Source: Undibacterium cyanobacteriorum (GTDB taxonomy: Bacteria; Pseudomonadota; Gammaproteobacteria; Burkholderiales; Burkholderiaceae_D). From it: a stretch of DNA of 64,000 nt. A program made the translations under genes and the position numbers. Location of the stretch: contig NZ_CP133720.1 of assembly GCF_031326225.1 (NCBI RefSeq), forward strand, positions 1,116,001 through 1,180,000, given 5' to 3'. Below are positions 8,523 to 18,411 of the stretch, piece after piece (the stretch's first letter is position 1; every line of letters starts with the position of its first letter). The notes beneath the pieces are model-generated. The model did not search any database, was not told the origin of the DNA, and worked only from the letters and a program-made list of their open reading frames with translations.

Positions 8523-8713
8523 GCTGACTAGCCGCAATCGATTGATAGTACTCAACAGTACTCAGGATCGTCAGTCGACCGAATACGTAAAGTGATCGAT
8601 ATGGGAGTGTCGAACCTGGGAACTTTTTCTCTGGTTCGCTCACTAATCACTCATTGAACACTCACTAAGCCATATCGACATTCCCTCTTTCCTGCACTTG
8701 ATCGGACCCCGCT

Positions 8714-9637
8714 ATGAAACGTATCGAATGGACTTTCGCATTGTCTGCACTGTTGTTCAGTGCCTCTATTACCGCGGTCGCTGAAGCAATTCCTTTAAGC
8801 GTAGTGATCTCTGCTTCTCAGTCAAACGATGCAAAAGGCAAGCTAGGCAAACCAATGCTTGCCGCCACTGAAACAAAAAACAAGCAAGCACTAAGTATTG
8901 GTGATAGCTATGTGTTGACTTCTAAGCTGATGCAAGAGGAGCGGCGCATCAATGTCATGGTTCCCGACGTCTATCAGCGTGACCCACATCTCAAACTGCC
9001 CGTGATTTACATGCTCGACGGCGGTCTGAAGGAAGACTTTTTGCATATCGCTGGCTTGATGCAAGTGTCGATCGACAATGGAACCATGCGGCCATTTATT
9101 TTGGTGGGGATTGAGAATACGGTACGCCGCCGCGACTTGACGGGACCAAGCGACAACGCCTTAGATAAGCGTGATATTCCCAATCTTGGTGGCGCCCCGC
9201 GCTTCCGCGAGTTTTTGTTGAAAGAAGCTATTCCCTTTGTTGAACAAGCGTACCGCGTCACTGATGAACGCGCTTTAGTAGGTGAATCTCTGGCGGGTTT
9301 ATTTACTCTGGAAACCCTGTTTTATGCGCCGGATGCCTTTCAAACTTTTATCGCAATTGATCCGAGTTTGTGGTGGAATGACCAGAAGTTGACGGCAGCT
9401 TTCTCAGAAAAACTCAAACTGCAGCCACGGCTTGCGAAGAAAGTTTATTTTGCGAGCAGCGGCCAGGCAGGTATGGAGAAGGTGATCAGTGCATTTGCCA
9501 ATGTGTTGGAACAAACGAAACCTGAAGGCTTGCAATGGACTTACGAAAAGTTCCCTGCTGAGACGCACGCCACAATTTATCACCCTGCAGCTTTGAAAGC
9601 TTTCCGTTTGGTATTTGCACCACCCGCCAAACAGTGA
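8714..9637 (+). CDS. Exported alpha/beta-hydrolase of the putative esterase family
   Basis: A 307-residue protein with a signal peptide (MKRIEWTFALSALLFSASITAVAEA), so probably periplasmic or secreted. The body matches the esterase D/Fes/IroE family: LPVIYMLDGG, FILVGIENTVRRRDLT, and the nucleophile elbow VGESLAGLF with Ser192 in GxSxxG. A likely catalytic His is at about 285 (AETHATIYHPA). Relatives hydrolyse siderophores, acyl esters or S-formylglutathione; the substrate here cannot be told. It is monocistronic between the HerA-like gene and a convergent acetyltransferase. Confidence 0.8.
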   Translation: MKRIEWTFALSALLFSASITAVAEAIPLSVVISASQSNDAKGKLGKPMLAATETKNKQALSIGDSYVLTSKLMQEERRINVMVPDVYQRDPHLKLPVIYMLDGGLKEDFLHIAGLMQVSIDNGTMRPFILVGIENTVRRRDLTGPSDNALDKRDIPNLGGAPRFREFLLKEAIPFVEQAYRVTDERALVGESLAGLFTLETLFYAPDAFQTFIAIDPSLWWNDQKLTAAFSEKLKLQPRLAKKVYFASSGQAGMEKVISAFANVLEQTKPEGLQWTYEKFPAETHATIYHPAALKAFRLVFAPPAKQ

Positions 9638-9650
9638 GTTGAAATGCATC

Positions 9651-9686
9651 GCCATCATTCAGCCATCATTTAGCTATCATTCAGCC
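9651..9686. repeat. 11-bp tandem repeat, three copies
   Basis: Consecutive units GCCATCATTCA, GCCATCATTTA and GCTATCATTCA followed by GCC, lying just after the esterase gene stop. Copies differ by one base each. No function is evident. Confidence 0.75.
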
Positions 9687-9771
9687 TAGGCGTGGTACGA
9701 GTCATTGATGAATTGGTGAGCGAGATTTGATTTTCAATTGAATTTTCAATCGGCTCGCCAATGCAAGGAGC

Positions 9772-10287
9772 TCATTGCCCTGAACGAAGCCACGCCATTG
9801 GAATATCGGACTCAAATGCACCGTCAGGACGACGAATTCGATTTTTCATTTCTCCCTCAATCGTAAAGCCCAAGCTTTGATAAAACCGAATCGCCTTTTG
9901 ATTCGATTCTCGGGCAATTAATTCGACTCGTAGAATTTCAGGGCGATGTTGAATCACAGTTTCGAGCAGGTTGGTGAAGATGGCGCGTCCAACACCCTTG
10001 CCTTGGTAGTTGGGATGTACTGCAATGGTCAGGTCTGATAAAACATGACTGAAAACGCGTGGCGTCGGGGGGTAACAATGAATCTCGCCGACAATCCCTT
10101 GCGCCGCTTCGGCCACGATGCAGATGCCACGTGCGATGCCTTGCTGGAGATTATGATGAATATAGTCTTCTGTAATTTCTACTTCTACACGAGCAAGGCC
10201 ACCTTCGATTTTGGCGACTTGCTGGTATAAGTTCCGAATCCCATCGAGATCACTTGCTTGGGCTGGTCGGCAGAGAAAATCGTGCAT
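9772..10287 (-). CDS. GNAT-family N-acetyltransferase
   Basis: A 171-residue acetyl-CoA-dependent acyltransferase. The coenzyme-A pyrophosphate-binding motif is visible as VHPNYQGKGVGRAIF (Q-x-x-G-x-G/A), followed by the typical strand VELIARESNQKAIRFYQSLGF. Length is normal for single-domain GNAT enzymes. The substrate is unknown; resemblance to the L-amino acid/phosphinothricin and RimI-like groups is general only. It is convergent with the esterase gene and has no operon partner. Confidence 0.85.
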   Translation of the reverse strand: MHDFLCRPAQASDLDGIRNLYQQVAKIEGGLARVEVEITEDYIHHNLQQGIARGICIVAEAAQGIVGEIHCYPPTPRVFSHVLSDLTIAVHPNYQGKGVGRAIFTNLLETVIQHRPEILRVELIARESNQKAIRFYQSLGFTIEGEMKNRIRRPDGAFESDIPMAWLRSGQ

Positions 10288-10580
10288 AGTATTTTCCTTG
10301 TGGTGATTTTTGGGAAGGCGCTCAATTGACGGCTTCGGTAGACAGAATCTCAGTTATCCATTTCTGAATGAATCCGACTTAATACGACTTTATTCAACTC
10401 AAATCGATTCAATTCAGTGGCTTCCAATGTGCTATCGGCCTCATTCAAACATGGTCAAGGCGACTAAGCAAGTTGTCGACGTAATTCAAACTAGCTGCGG
10501 TCTACCCGTTTGTGAGATTTGAAAATGGATCTGTCAGAATTAGGTTATGCTGAGGTTTTTGCACGTCATAGGCCTTGTTT

Positions 10581-11510
10581 GTGAGTTCCCCAGTTTCTAC
10601 TTCCACGTCCCGCAGCACAGATGCGGCGCAACGCCGTCAACATTTACTGGGTCTCGGTTTGGCAATCACCGGCGCCGTACTTTTTTCGGCCAAGGCAATT
10701 CTGGCAAAATTAATCTATCGATATCAAGTCGACGCCATCACGGTCATCGCCCTGCGTATGCTGTTCACGGTTCCTCTGATGGCAGCGATCGCGCTATGGC
10801 AGGCATATCGTCATCCGCCGCTTACTAAGGCCGATCGTTGGCGTTTGGTTGGACTTGGTTTAGTCGGGTATTACTTATCGAGTTTTCTGGACTTTCTGGG
10901 GCTGCAATACATCTCGGCGGGTTTAGAACGCTTAATCCTGTTTTTGACGCCTTCGTTCGTGTTGTTCATTCATGCCTTCTTTATGAAAAAGCCCATCCTT
11001 GTCAAGCAGTGGTGGTCTTTAGCGGTGGCCTATCTTGGTATCGTTCTGGTGTTTGTACATGACTTGGGCTTCAATGGAACTCAAGTGATTTTAGGATCGG
11101 GGCTCGTGTTAGGTTCAGCGATCGCCTATGCCACGTATCTGATACAGTCGGGTGAAATGGTGCAGCGTTTGGGATCTATACGCTTGGTTTCTTATGCGAT
11201 GTGTGTTTCGAGCGCCGCCAGTTTGTTGCAATTCTTTATTCTCAAACCAGCTGATCAACTCTTTCAGCCCGAGGCAGTGATGGGCCTGTCGATGTTGAAC
11301 GCGATTTTTTGCACGGTGTTACCGGTGTTTCTAACCATGTTCGCGGTCAAACGCGTCGGCGCTGCGATCGCGTCGCAAGCGGGCATGATCGGTCCGGTGT
11401 CGACGCTGATCTTGGGTTCGGTCTTTTTGCAGGAGCAGGTCAGTGCATGGCAAATTGCGGGAGCGAGCTTAGTGATTTCAGGGATGTATTTGCTGAGTAA
11501 GCTTAAATAG
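10581..11510 (+). CDS. EamA/DMT-superfamily transporter
   Basis: About 309 residues with roughly ten hydrophobic segments in two EamA repeats, typical of drug/metabolite transporters of the inner membrane. The N-terminal repeat begins LGLGLAITGAVLFSAKAILAKLIYRY and the C-terminal repeat ends VSAWQIAGASLVISGMYLLSKLK, the characteristic EamA ending. The start is uncertain: a GTG at 10581 (chosen) or TTG at 10575 two codons upstream; no ATG lies near. Substrate is not predictable. A second, unrelated DMT gene lies at 25350-26303. Confidence 0.85.
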   Translation: MSSPVSTSTSRSTDAAQRRQHLLGLGLAITGAVLFSAKAILAKLIYRYQVDAITVIALRMLFTVPLMAAIALWQAYRHPPLTKADRWRLVGLGLVGYYLSSFLDFLGLQYISAGLERLILFLTPSFVLFIHAFFMKKPILVKQWWSLAVAYLGIVLVFVHDLGFNGTQVILGSGLVLGSAIAYATYLIQSGEMVQRLGSIRLVSYAMCVSSAASLLQFFILKPADQLFQPEAVMGLSMLNAIFCTVLPVFLTMFAVKRVGAAIASQAGMIGPVSTLILGSVFLQEQVSAWQIAGASLVISGMYLLSKLK

Positions 11511-11776
11511 CATGTTGCATCAGTCAATTTTCAGCATATCGATACCTCGCAACTGTTGCGTATAAGAAAATTAAAAAGTGCAAGCTGTGTTAAAAACACC
11601 TCTCAGATGCGACCGATTGTCGGCGTAGAGTGCCTGCATTATGAAAAAACTCATATACTCGGAGTTTCCATGTAAAAGTGCAGAAAAGGGAAAGCTGCGG
11701 ACGCAGCTTCAATGCACTTTGCTTAAAAAATGAGCGATGTGGTCATTGCTCTTTGATGTGAGAGTGTAAAAGCAGA

Positions 11777-11911
11777 ATGTCTGAACGCAATCAAAAAGAA
11801 CATGAAGAGGCTAGCAGTCCTCGATTCGGCAGACTATTGCTGGTCCTGATCAGCGCAGTCGCCCTCATCGTGGTGATCACTTTTGCGACTGAGGCGTACT
11901 ACACCAAGTAG
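11777..11911 (+). CDS. 44-residue single-pass membrane microprotein
   Basis: A short open frame, MSERNQKEHEEASSPRFGRL followed by a hydrophobic stretch LLVLISAVALIVVITFAT and the tail EAYYTK. It has a charged N-terminus and one transmembrane helix (about residues 20-37), predicted N-in. It ends 15 bases before the DUF1631 start on the same strand, suggesting co-transcription. No known family recognised. Support is the protein-like composition and placement; the ribosome-binding site is weak, so confidence is moderate. Confidence 0.5.
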   Translation: MSERNQKEHEEASSPRFGRLLLVLISAVALIVVITFATEAYYTK

Positions 11912-11926
11912 TTTGGCGGAGAACCA

Positions 11927-14182
11927 ATGGATAGTAATTCCAATGCACCAGACGAGATTGGTGCGCATAAAAATTCCGAAGAGAGCGCGATGAGCAAACA
12001 ACGGGCCCGTGCGAGCAACGCTGCACGCCTTTTGATTTTGCAGGCAACCGTGCCGATTGCAACGAATCTTGCTTCATCCCAGTTGGAAGCATTCGCGAAC
12101 CGACTCGCCGATGAGTTAGGTCGTCTGGCAGATCAAGCTGTGCGACCAGAAGATGCCAAGATCGCGCTTGATGCGCAAATTCTTCTTAAGCGTAATAGCT
12201 CAGTGTTTTACCGTTTGGTTGCGGCGCAGATCAATCTTGCGTTGAGCAAGGAAGTCAGTATTTTCAACACCAAAAAGCGGGCTAAGAAAGAGGATCTTTA
12301 TCTCGACAACACGGCGCGTACTTATGAGCAGATGGAAGAGCGCATCTTGTTACGCCATGCGAGCCAAAGTCTTGATGTGATGAGCGCTGAAGCCTTGGTC
12401 ATGTTGAATACCTTGATCGGCAGAATCCTCAACCGCATGCCTATCGATATTTCACAGAATCCCTTTAGGCCTGAGCTGTTTGTGAATGCGGTCTATGAGG
12501 CGTGGAAAGAACTTGATTCGAATTCCACCTCACATTTGGTGATTTTGCGCGTTTTACAGCCCCATATTTTCATTCAACTGACACCGATTCTTGATGAAAT
12601 CAATCGCGAATTGATGGCCAAGGGAATTCATCCTGATAGTAGCCATGACAGTGATGGCCCGACGGTATTGCAAGCATTTTTGCCAGCGACTTCGATTTCG
12701 CAAAATCCTGTGATGCGAGCAAAGCTGCGCAAAGTCTTTTCGGGCGATATTGAGTTGGCGCCGATCTCTTTGGAAGATGCACCGGCCTCCTTCCTAGACT
12801 TAAATGATGAACGAGCGGTTCTTGATGAGACCTTAGAGGCACAAACTACACAGGACAATTTTGATAAGCAAGTTGTCGATCAGCATTTCTTTGAGGACCT
12901 CATCGAAATGCAAAAGACGATGGCTTTTCCTGAAGTCGGTGTTGAGACAGACGAAGCTTTTGAAGCCGCTACCAGTAGTCTTCGGGCGCCACTTGAAACA
13001 AATCTACGTCGCTTACTGAAGACACGCTCCGCGCTCAAGCTCGGTGTGGTGGAACGTAATTCGATTGAATTATTAGCGCGTATTTTTGATTATATTTTTG
13101 CTGATCAAACTTTGCGCGACGATATCAAGGCTTTGATCGCGCAATTGCAAATACCAATGCTTCGTGTTGCCTTGTCCGACATCGATTTCTTTATGCGGGA
13201 ATCGCATCCTGCGCGAACGCTGATGGATATTTTAGGTAGCTCTGGCATGGTGTTGGATGCCGATAAAGATCCCTTGCTCGAGAAGATTGGCGATATCGTT
13301 GAACGCGTGCAGTCGGAATTTAACGAACAAATCGATATGTTTTCTGATGTCGTGATCGACTTAGAAAATTTCTTGAAAGAGGAAGAACAACGCGCACAAG
13401 AAGCGATTAGTCAGCCCGTGCAAACGGCTCTGAGTGAAGAAAAAATGCGGGTCGCTCGCGAGCTTGCCGAACATGATGTGGCAATTCGGGTTGAAACGGG
13501 TGAGGTGGCAGGTTTCTTGGAGAATTTTTTACAGGAGCAATGGATACGCATCTTAACGATTGCACATAGCGTCAAAGATGAAAAGCCGCATGCCTTGGAA
13601 AACGCGCTCAAAACGATGGACGATCTCATTTGGAGTCTGAAACCGAAAAACAGCGCTGAGGAACGCAAAGAGTTGATAGTGAAATTGCCGTCGATGTTGA
13701 CCTTGTTGAACGCTTGGTTGAATGCGATTCGTTGGGATGAGCCAGAACGTGTCCTGTTCTTCTCCAAACTGGCCGAACGTCATGCCGCGATGGCGCGTGC
13801 CCCGCTTGAATTGTCGCCACGCCGCCAATTAGAAATTGCAGTGAATATCGCGCAACGAGCCAGTAATCGTCGCTTAGATCGCTTAGTGCATAGCAAACAA
13901 ACGCAATTGGACGACGAAGCGAGTAAGCAAGTCGAGGAATTGGATATTGGTATGTGGTTGGACTTTACCGACGCCTTTGACCATGTGACACGTTACAAAT
14001 TAGCGTGGATTAGCCCGAAACGCACGAGCTTTATTTTCACTAATCGTCAAGGTGGTGGAGCATTTTCAATCTCGGCAGAAGAACTGACGAAACGTTGCCG
14101 TGAAGGTGATGTGACCAACGTGGTGGTGAACTCTTTGCTCGATCGCGCGCTGGGTTTTGCTTTGCGCGATATTCCTGGTTAA
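11927..14182 (+). CDS. DUF1631 domain-containing protein
   Basis: A 751-residue, largely helical, acidic soluble protein of the DUF1631 family found in Beta- and Gammaproteobacteria. The family character is clearest at the C-terminus, where IGMWLDFTDAFDHVTRYKLA is followed by WISPKRTSFIFTNRQG, a small beta domain reminiscent of PilZ-like barrels, and then a helix ending ALDRALGF-type sequence. No signal peptide or membrane segment. Function is not established. The ATG at 11927 follows GGCGGAGAACC. It is immediately downstream of a membrane microprotein gene and ends before a strong terminator. Confidence 0.85.
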   Translation: MDSNSNAPDEIGAHKNSEESAMSKQRARASNAARLLILQATVPIATNLASSQLEAFANRLADELGRLADQAVRPEDAKIALDAQILLKRNSSVFYRLVAAQINLALSKEVSIFNTKKRAKKEDLYLDNTARTYEQMEERILLRHASQSLDVMSAEALVMLNTLIGRILNRMPIDISQNPFRPELFVNAVYEAWKELDSNSTSHLVILRVLQPHIFIQLTPILDEINRELMAKGIHPDSSHDSDGPTVLQAFLPATSISQNPVMRAKLRKVFSGDIELAPISLEDAPASFLDLNDERAVLDETLEAQTTQDNFDKQVVDQHFFEDLIEMQKTMAFPEVGVETDEAFEAATSSLRAPLETNLRRLLKTRSALKLGVVERNSIELLARIFDYIFADQTLRDDIKALIAQLQIPMLRVALSDIDFFMRESHPARTLMDILGSSGMVLDADKDPLLEKIGDIVERVQSEFNEQIDMFSDVVIDLENFLKEEEQRAQEAISQPVQTALSEEKMRVARELAEHDVAIRVETGEVAGFLENFLQEQWIRILTIAHSVKDEKPHALENALKTMDDLIWSLKPKNSAEERKELIVKLPSMLTLLNAWLNAIRWDEPERVLFFSKLAERHAAMARAPLELSPRRQLEIAVNIAQRASNRRLDRLVHSKQTQLDDEASKQVEELDIGMWLDFTDAFDHVTRYKLAWISPKRTSFIFTNRQGGGAFSISAEELTKRCREGDVTNVVVNSLLDRALGFALRDIPG

Positions 14183-14223
14183 GGACGCTGAGATCACGGC
14201 GTATCAGCTAAACTGTGACCATA

Positions 14224-14257
14224 AAAAATGCCGACATCACGTCGGCATTTTTATTTT
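14224..14257. terminator. Bidirectional intrinsic terminator
   Basis: Stem AAAATGCCGAC / GTCGGCATTTT with a short loop, an A run on the left and TTTTTATTTT on the right. It lies between the convergent DUF1631 gene and lipoprotein gene and can serve both. Confidence 0.9.
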
Positions 14258-14284
14258 GTGATGCGATTTGCACCCGTTTTGGTC

Positions 14285-14983
14285 TTATTTCTCGATCTTG
14301 AGTTGCACCCAAGTTCGCCCGGTTTTCATCGGGAATTCACGTAATGCACTTTCGACTAAGAAAGGAATTTGCTCTTCAATTTCTGGGCTGGAGCGTTCGC
14401 TGCGCGCGGTCACTTGATACAGCGGCTTGTTGCCATTCGTTTCGCTAATATCAATCGCGACTTCGTGCTTATAGTATTGCTTTACGGTGTAAGGCTGATA
14501 AAACGGAGAGCCGAAGCGTCCTATGTAAAATGGCGAATAGAAGGGGTCATACCAATACGCAAATGGGCGGCGCATGGGCAAGCGGCTATACATCGGAATA
14601 TAACGAGGGTTCATGAAAGCACCGACTGGTATCAGTGTGCCGAAAGCAGTTGGAATGAAATGTACGGTGCCGTGTGCCGACCACACTTCGACGTCGCCAT
14701 AGCTACTGCGCAGACCTAGTTTGACTTGCAGCGCCGCTTGCTCTTGCGTTTCAGTAAAGCCAAGTTCTTTCAGACGCGCTCGCACTTCATCGCTGGCATG
14801 TTGAAATTCAGGGCTGGTGCTCTGTTCTTGAGTGGCGACGATTTGATAGCTTTTTTGTGTTAGGTCCCGCGGGAGTTGATTGACCGTGACCACATGGCTG
14901 GTATAGGTACTTGCGCAGCCAGTCAATACACTGAGGAGCAAACCCATAAAAAGGATGCCTAGCTTATTCAACGCGACCTTCAT
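14285..14983 (-). CDS. DUF4136-type lipoprotein
   Basis: A 232-residue protein starting MKVALNKLGILFMGLLLSVLTGCAS; the lipobox LTGC marks signal peptidase II cleavage and lipidation, so it is anchored to the inner or outer membrane. The body fits DUF4136 lipoproteins: a YQIVATQEQSTSPEFQHASD segment, ARLKELGF, and a Tyr/Pro/Phe-rich middle (YWYDPFYSPFY), ending in an alpha/beta part. Start at 14983 is chosen over a longer upstream frame because it gives a proper signal peptide and has GGAGAG upstream. Function unknown; probably envelope-related. Confidence 0.82.
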   Translation of the reverse strand: MKVALNKLGILFMGLLLSVLTGCASTYTSHVVTVNQLPRDLTQKSYQIVATQEQSTSPEFQHASDEVRARLKELGFTETQEQAALQVKLGLRSSYGDVEVWSAHGTVHFIPTAFGTLIPVGAFMNPRYIPMYSRLPMRRPFAYWYDPFYSPFYIGRFGSPFYQPYTVKQYYKHEVAIDISETNGNKPLYQVTARSERSSPEIEEQIPFLVESALREFPMKTGRTWVQLKIEK

Positions 14984-15616
14984 AACGACTCTCCATAATT
15001 TCCAATGACTACTTTCGACTTTGCTCATTGTGGCACTACTTATCACATCACTTGTCACACCATTCGTCGCATCGTCTTTGTGAGGGAAACGGTGCTCTAT
15101 AACACGGTATCAAGCAAGCATAAGTCGAAAAACGTGGCGACTTTATCATGCGCTTTTGCTCTTGAAAAGTCTGTAATGATTTGTAAGTCGTGTCAGAACT
15201 GATGTTTGAGTTTCAAGCAAAACCATGGCAACAACTTTCAGTAAAAACGGGGGGCTTGATACCACTTGCCGATAGACTTGAGCAAACGCTCACACCCTAT
15301 GGCAGGGAAAACTGCAGCCTCTTTTAGACTCACCAAGTGTGCAGTGTCGATTCAATCTGCGGGGATCCAAGCCGTTTTGCTGACATCGGGTGGCATTTCC
15401 TTCGTTTGCCATTTCGTTTATTTTTTCTTAAACCCAGTCGAGAGCAAGGTAAAATAATGCTTTCGCTGGATCTGCAGTTTTGCGCCGCCAAGTCGAATGG
15501 ATGCTTAGTGTATACGCCTCGTCGTTTTGCTTGCATTACTACTCATTTTATCAATTAATTTGACGCCACTGCGATCTTTCCCTTTGAGCCTGATGCTTGA
15601 ATAAGCTGTTGAGTGA
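14984..15616. other. Intergenic region without recognised gene
   Basis: 633 bases between the divergent lipoprotein and pepN genes. Short frames here have no protein-like composition or ribosome-binding site. Promoters for both neighbours must lie here, but I could not recognise a convincing one. Confidence 0.5.
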
Positions 15617-18328
15617 ATGGAACCTATGCGTAATACCAATCAAGATGTGAAGACAATTTATCGCAAAGACTATGTAGCACCAGGTTACTGGGTCGATACG
15701 GTAGAGATGGGATTTGATCTTCATCCACAACGCACCCATGTAGCGACGCGTTTGCATATGCGGCGCAACCACGATAGTGCAGAAAAAGATTTGATATTGT
15801 TCGGCGAAGATATTCAACTTCATCAATTGCGCTTGAATGGCGTGGACCTCAAGCGTTCCGCCTACCAACGTAACAAGGAACGTCTGATCATCTCCAATGC
15901 GCCTGATACCGTGGTGCTCGAAATTGAAACCAGCATTGCCGCCGATAAGAACACGACCATGTCGGGTTTGTATGTCTCAAACGGCAATTTCTTCACGCAA
16001 TGCGAGGCAGAAGGCTTCCGTAAGATTACTTACTTTCCAGATCGTCCGGATGTCATGGCGACTTATACGGTCATGCTGCGCGCCGATAAAAAGCAATTCC
16101 CAGTATTACTGTCGAATGGCAATTTGATTGAGCAGGGTGATCTTGGTGATGGACGCCACTATGCCAAATGGGAAGACCCATTCAAAAAACCTTCTTATCT
16201 GTTTGCTTTGGTCGCTGGTAAGTTGGTCTGCCAAGAAGAAAAATATAGATTGAAGTCAGGCCGTAAGGTGTTGTTGCAGGTGTGGGTCGAAGAGGGCAAC
16301 CTCGATAAGACCCAACACGCAATGGATTCGCTCAAAAATAGCATTCGTTGGGATGAAGAACGCTTTGGTTTGGAGCTCGACTTAGATCGCTTCATGATCG
16401 TCGCCACCAGCGATTTCAATATGGGGGCGATGGAGAACAAAGGCCTCAACATTTTTAATACCAAATATGTGTTGGCCAATTCACGTACCGCAACCGATGC
16501 AGATTATGCGGGCATTGAATCGGTGGTAGGGCATGAATACTTCCACAATTGGACTGGTAACCGTGTGACCTGTCGCGATTGGTTTCAATTGTCCTTAAAA
16601 GAAGGACTTACCGTTTTCCGTGATCAAGAATTCTCGGGAGATTTGGTGGGCAATGCCACTGGGCGTGCGGTGAAACGAATTGAAGATGTGCGCATCTTGC
16701 GGCAACATCAGTTCCCCGAAGACGCGGGGCCGATGTCACATCCGGTTCGCCCCGATTCCTACGCGGAGATCAATAATTTTTACACGGTAACGGTGTATGA
16801 AAAAGGTTCCGAAGTCGTGCGTATGTACTACACACTGTTGGGACATGAAGGCTTCCGTAAAGGCATGGATTTATATTTCCAACGTCACGACGGACAAGCT
16901 GTGACCTGCGACGATTTCCGTGCGGCGATGGCCGATGCGAACGGGCGTGATCTCAGTCAATTTGAGCGCTGGTATAGCCAAGCGGGTACGCCGCGTGTCA
17001 AAGCCGACGGGGAATACGATGCGAAGCGTCACGTGTATCGCTTGAAGTTGAGCCAAGCTTGCCCAGCGACTGCCGGACAAGACCACAAGCTTCCGTTCCA
17101 CATTCCTTTTGCGATGGGTTTGCTGCAACAAGATGGTAGCGAGTTCGCCTTGCAATTGGAGTCGGGGAAAGCCCATCCGCAGGCACCTCGCTCTATTATT
17201 TTGGAATTGACGCAAGAGACGCAAGAGTTTGAGTTTCATCATATCGAGCATGAACCAACGCCCTCATTACTGCGTAATTTTTCCGCGCCAGTGATCTTGG
17301 ATTTTGATTATTCCGACGCGCAATTGGCCCATTTGTTGGCACATGACAGCGACGCCTTTTGTCGTTGGGAAGCGGGCCAACGTTTGGCAATGCGCCGTCT
17401 TCTGAAGCTCGTAAAATCGGTGCAGAACGGTGAAGCTTTGGCGCTGGATGATATGTTCGTCGAGGCATTGAGAAAGACCCTAGTCGATGCCAACTTAGAC
17501 CCTGCTTTCCGTGAATTAGTCATGACCTTACCGAGCGAAGTCATGCTGGCAGAGGAGATGGAAATTGCTGATCCGCATAGTATTCACCAAGCTCGTCGAT
17601 TTGTGCGCGCCAGTCTGGCGCAAGCTTTGAAAGCAGAATTTTTAAGTGTGTACCAAGATCACTTAACGCCGGGTAAATACAAACCGGATGCGGTTTCTGC
17701 CGGTAAGCGTGCATTGAAAAATTGTGCGCTCAGCTATTTGCTCGAATGGTCTCATGAATCGACTTATGAATTAGCGTACACCCAGTATTTCGAGGCCGAG
17801 AATATGACAGATAAGGTGGCAGCGCTGAGTGCGATGCTGCATTGCTCGAGTGCCTTACAGCCTCAATATCAAGCGCGCCGCGCTGAGGTATTGCAAGATT
17901 TCTTTGACGAGTTTCAACACGAAGCCTTGGTGATTGATAAGTGGTTTAGCTTGCAAGCTTGCGCACCATCGACCGATGTCAAACAGATCCGTCAATTAAT
18001 GAAGCACAAGGCCTTTAGCCTCGCGAACCCTAATCGTGCGCGCAGCTTAATTTTCGCCTTTTGTAATGCGAACCCTGCTCAGTTCCATGCTGCAGACGGA
18101 AGTGCCTATGAGTTATGGGGCGACGCCGTAATTGCTTTGAATAAATTGAATCCTCAAGTGGCCGCGCGTTTGGCACGTAGCCTCGATCGATGGACGAAGT
18201 ATCCGGTAGCGCAGCAGGAAATGATGCGCGCAGCTTTGCAACGTGTTGCAACTACCAAGGGATTGTCGAAAGATGTGGCTGAAATCGTCAATAAAGCCTT
18301 AGCGATGAAAACGGAGTTGTGCTTGTAG
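15617..18328 (+). CDS. pepN: Aminopeptidase N (M1 family)
   Basis: A 903-residue zinc metallopeptidase, slightly longer than E. coli PepN (870), removing N-terminal residues from peptides in the cytoplasm. Exopeptidase motif GAMENKGLN, zinc site HEYFHNWTGNR (His306, His310) with the third ligand Glu in KEGLTVFRDQEF, all intact. The C-terminal helical domain ends ALQRVATTKGLSKDVAEIVN, like proteobacterial PepN. The start may be at 15617 or at the in-frame ATG nine bases later. fbp follows after 83 bases on the same strand. Confidence 0.96.
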   Translation: MEPMRNTNQDVKTIYRKDYVAPGYWVDTVEMGFDLHPQRTHVATRLHMRRNHDSAEKDLILFGEDIQLHQLRLNGVDLKRSAYQRNKERLIISNAPDTVVLEIETSIAADKNTTMSGLYVSNGNFFTQCEAEGFRKITYFPDRPDVMATYTVMLRADKKQFPVLLSNGNLIEQGDLGDGRHYAKWEDPFKKPSYLFALVAGKLVCQEEKYRLKSGRKVLLQVWVEEGNLDKTQHAMDSLKNSIRWDEERFGLELDLDRFMIVATSDFNMGAMENKGLNIFNTKYVLANSRTATDADYAGIESVVGHEYFHNWTGNRVTCRDWFQLSLKEGLTVFRDQEFSGDLVGNATGRAVKRIEDVRILRQHQFPEDAGPMSHPVRPDSYAEINNFYTVTVYEKGSEVVRMYYTLLGHEGFRKGMDLYFQRHDGQAVTCDDFRAAMADANGRDLSQFERWYSQAGTPRVKADGEYDAKRHVYRLKLSQACPATAGQDHKLPFHIPFAMGLLQQDGSEFALQLESGKAHPQAPRSIILELTQETQEFEFHHIEHEPTPSLLRNFSAPVILDFDYSDAQLAHLLAHDSDAFCRWEAGQRLAMRRLLKLVKSVQNGEALALDDMFVEALRKTLVDANLDPAFRELVMTLPSEVMLAEEMEIADPHSIHQARRFVRASLAQALKAEFLSVYQDHLTPGKYKPDAVSAGKRALKNCALSYLLEWSHESTYELAYTQYFEAENMTDKVAALSAMLHCSSALQPQYQARRAEVLQDFFDEFQHEALVIDKWFSLQACAPSTDVKQIRQLMKHKAFSLANPNRARSLIFAFCNANPAQFHAADGSAYELWGDAVIALNKLNPQVAARLARSLDRWTKYPVAQQEMMRAALQRVATTKGLSKDVAEIVNKALAMKTELCL

Positions 18329-18411
18329 ATCTGCTGAAACCTGCAGCTCAATCACCCTTGAATTGAAATTGAAATTGAAAACTAGAATTTAGAAACTGAA
18401 AGAAGGAAGCT

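Noticed and set aside
15266..15558. Short plus and minus frames before pepN
   Set aside because: Overlapping, mutually exclusive and unlike proteins; no start context.
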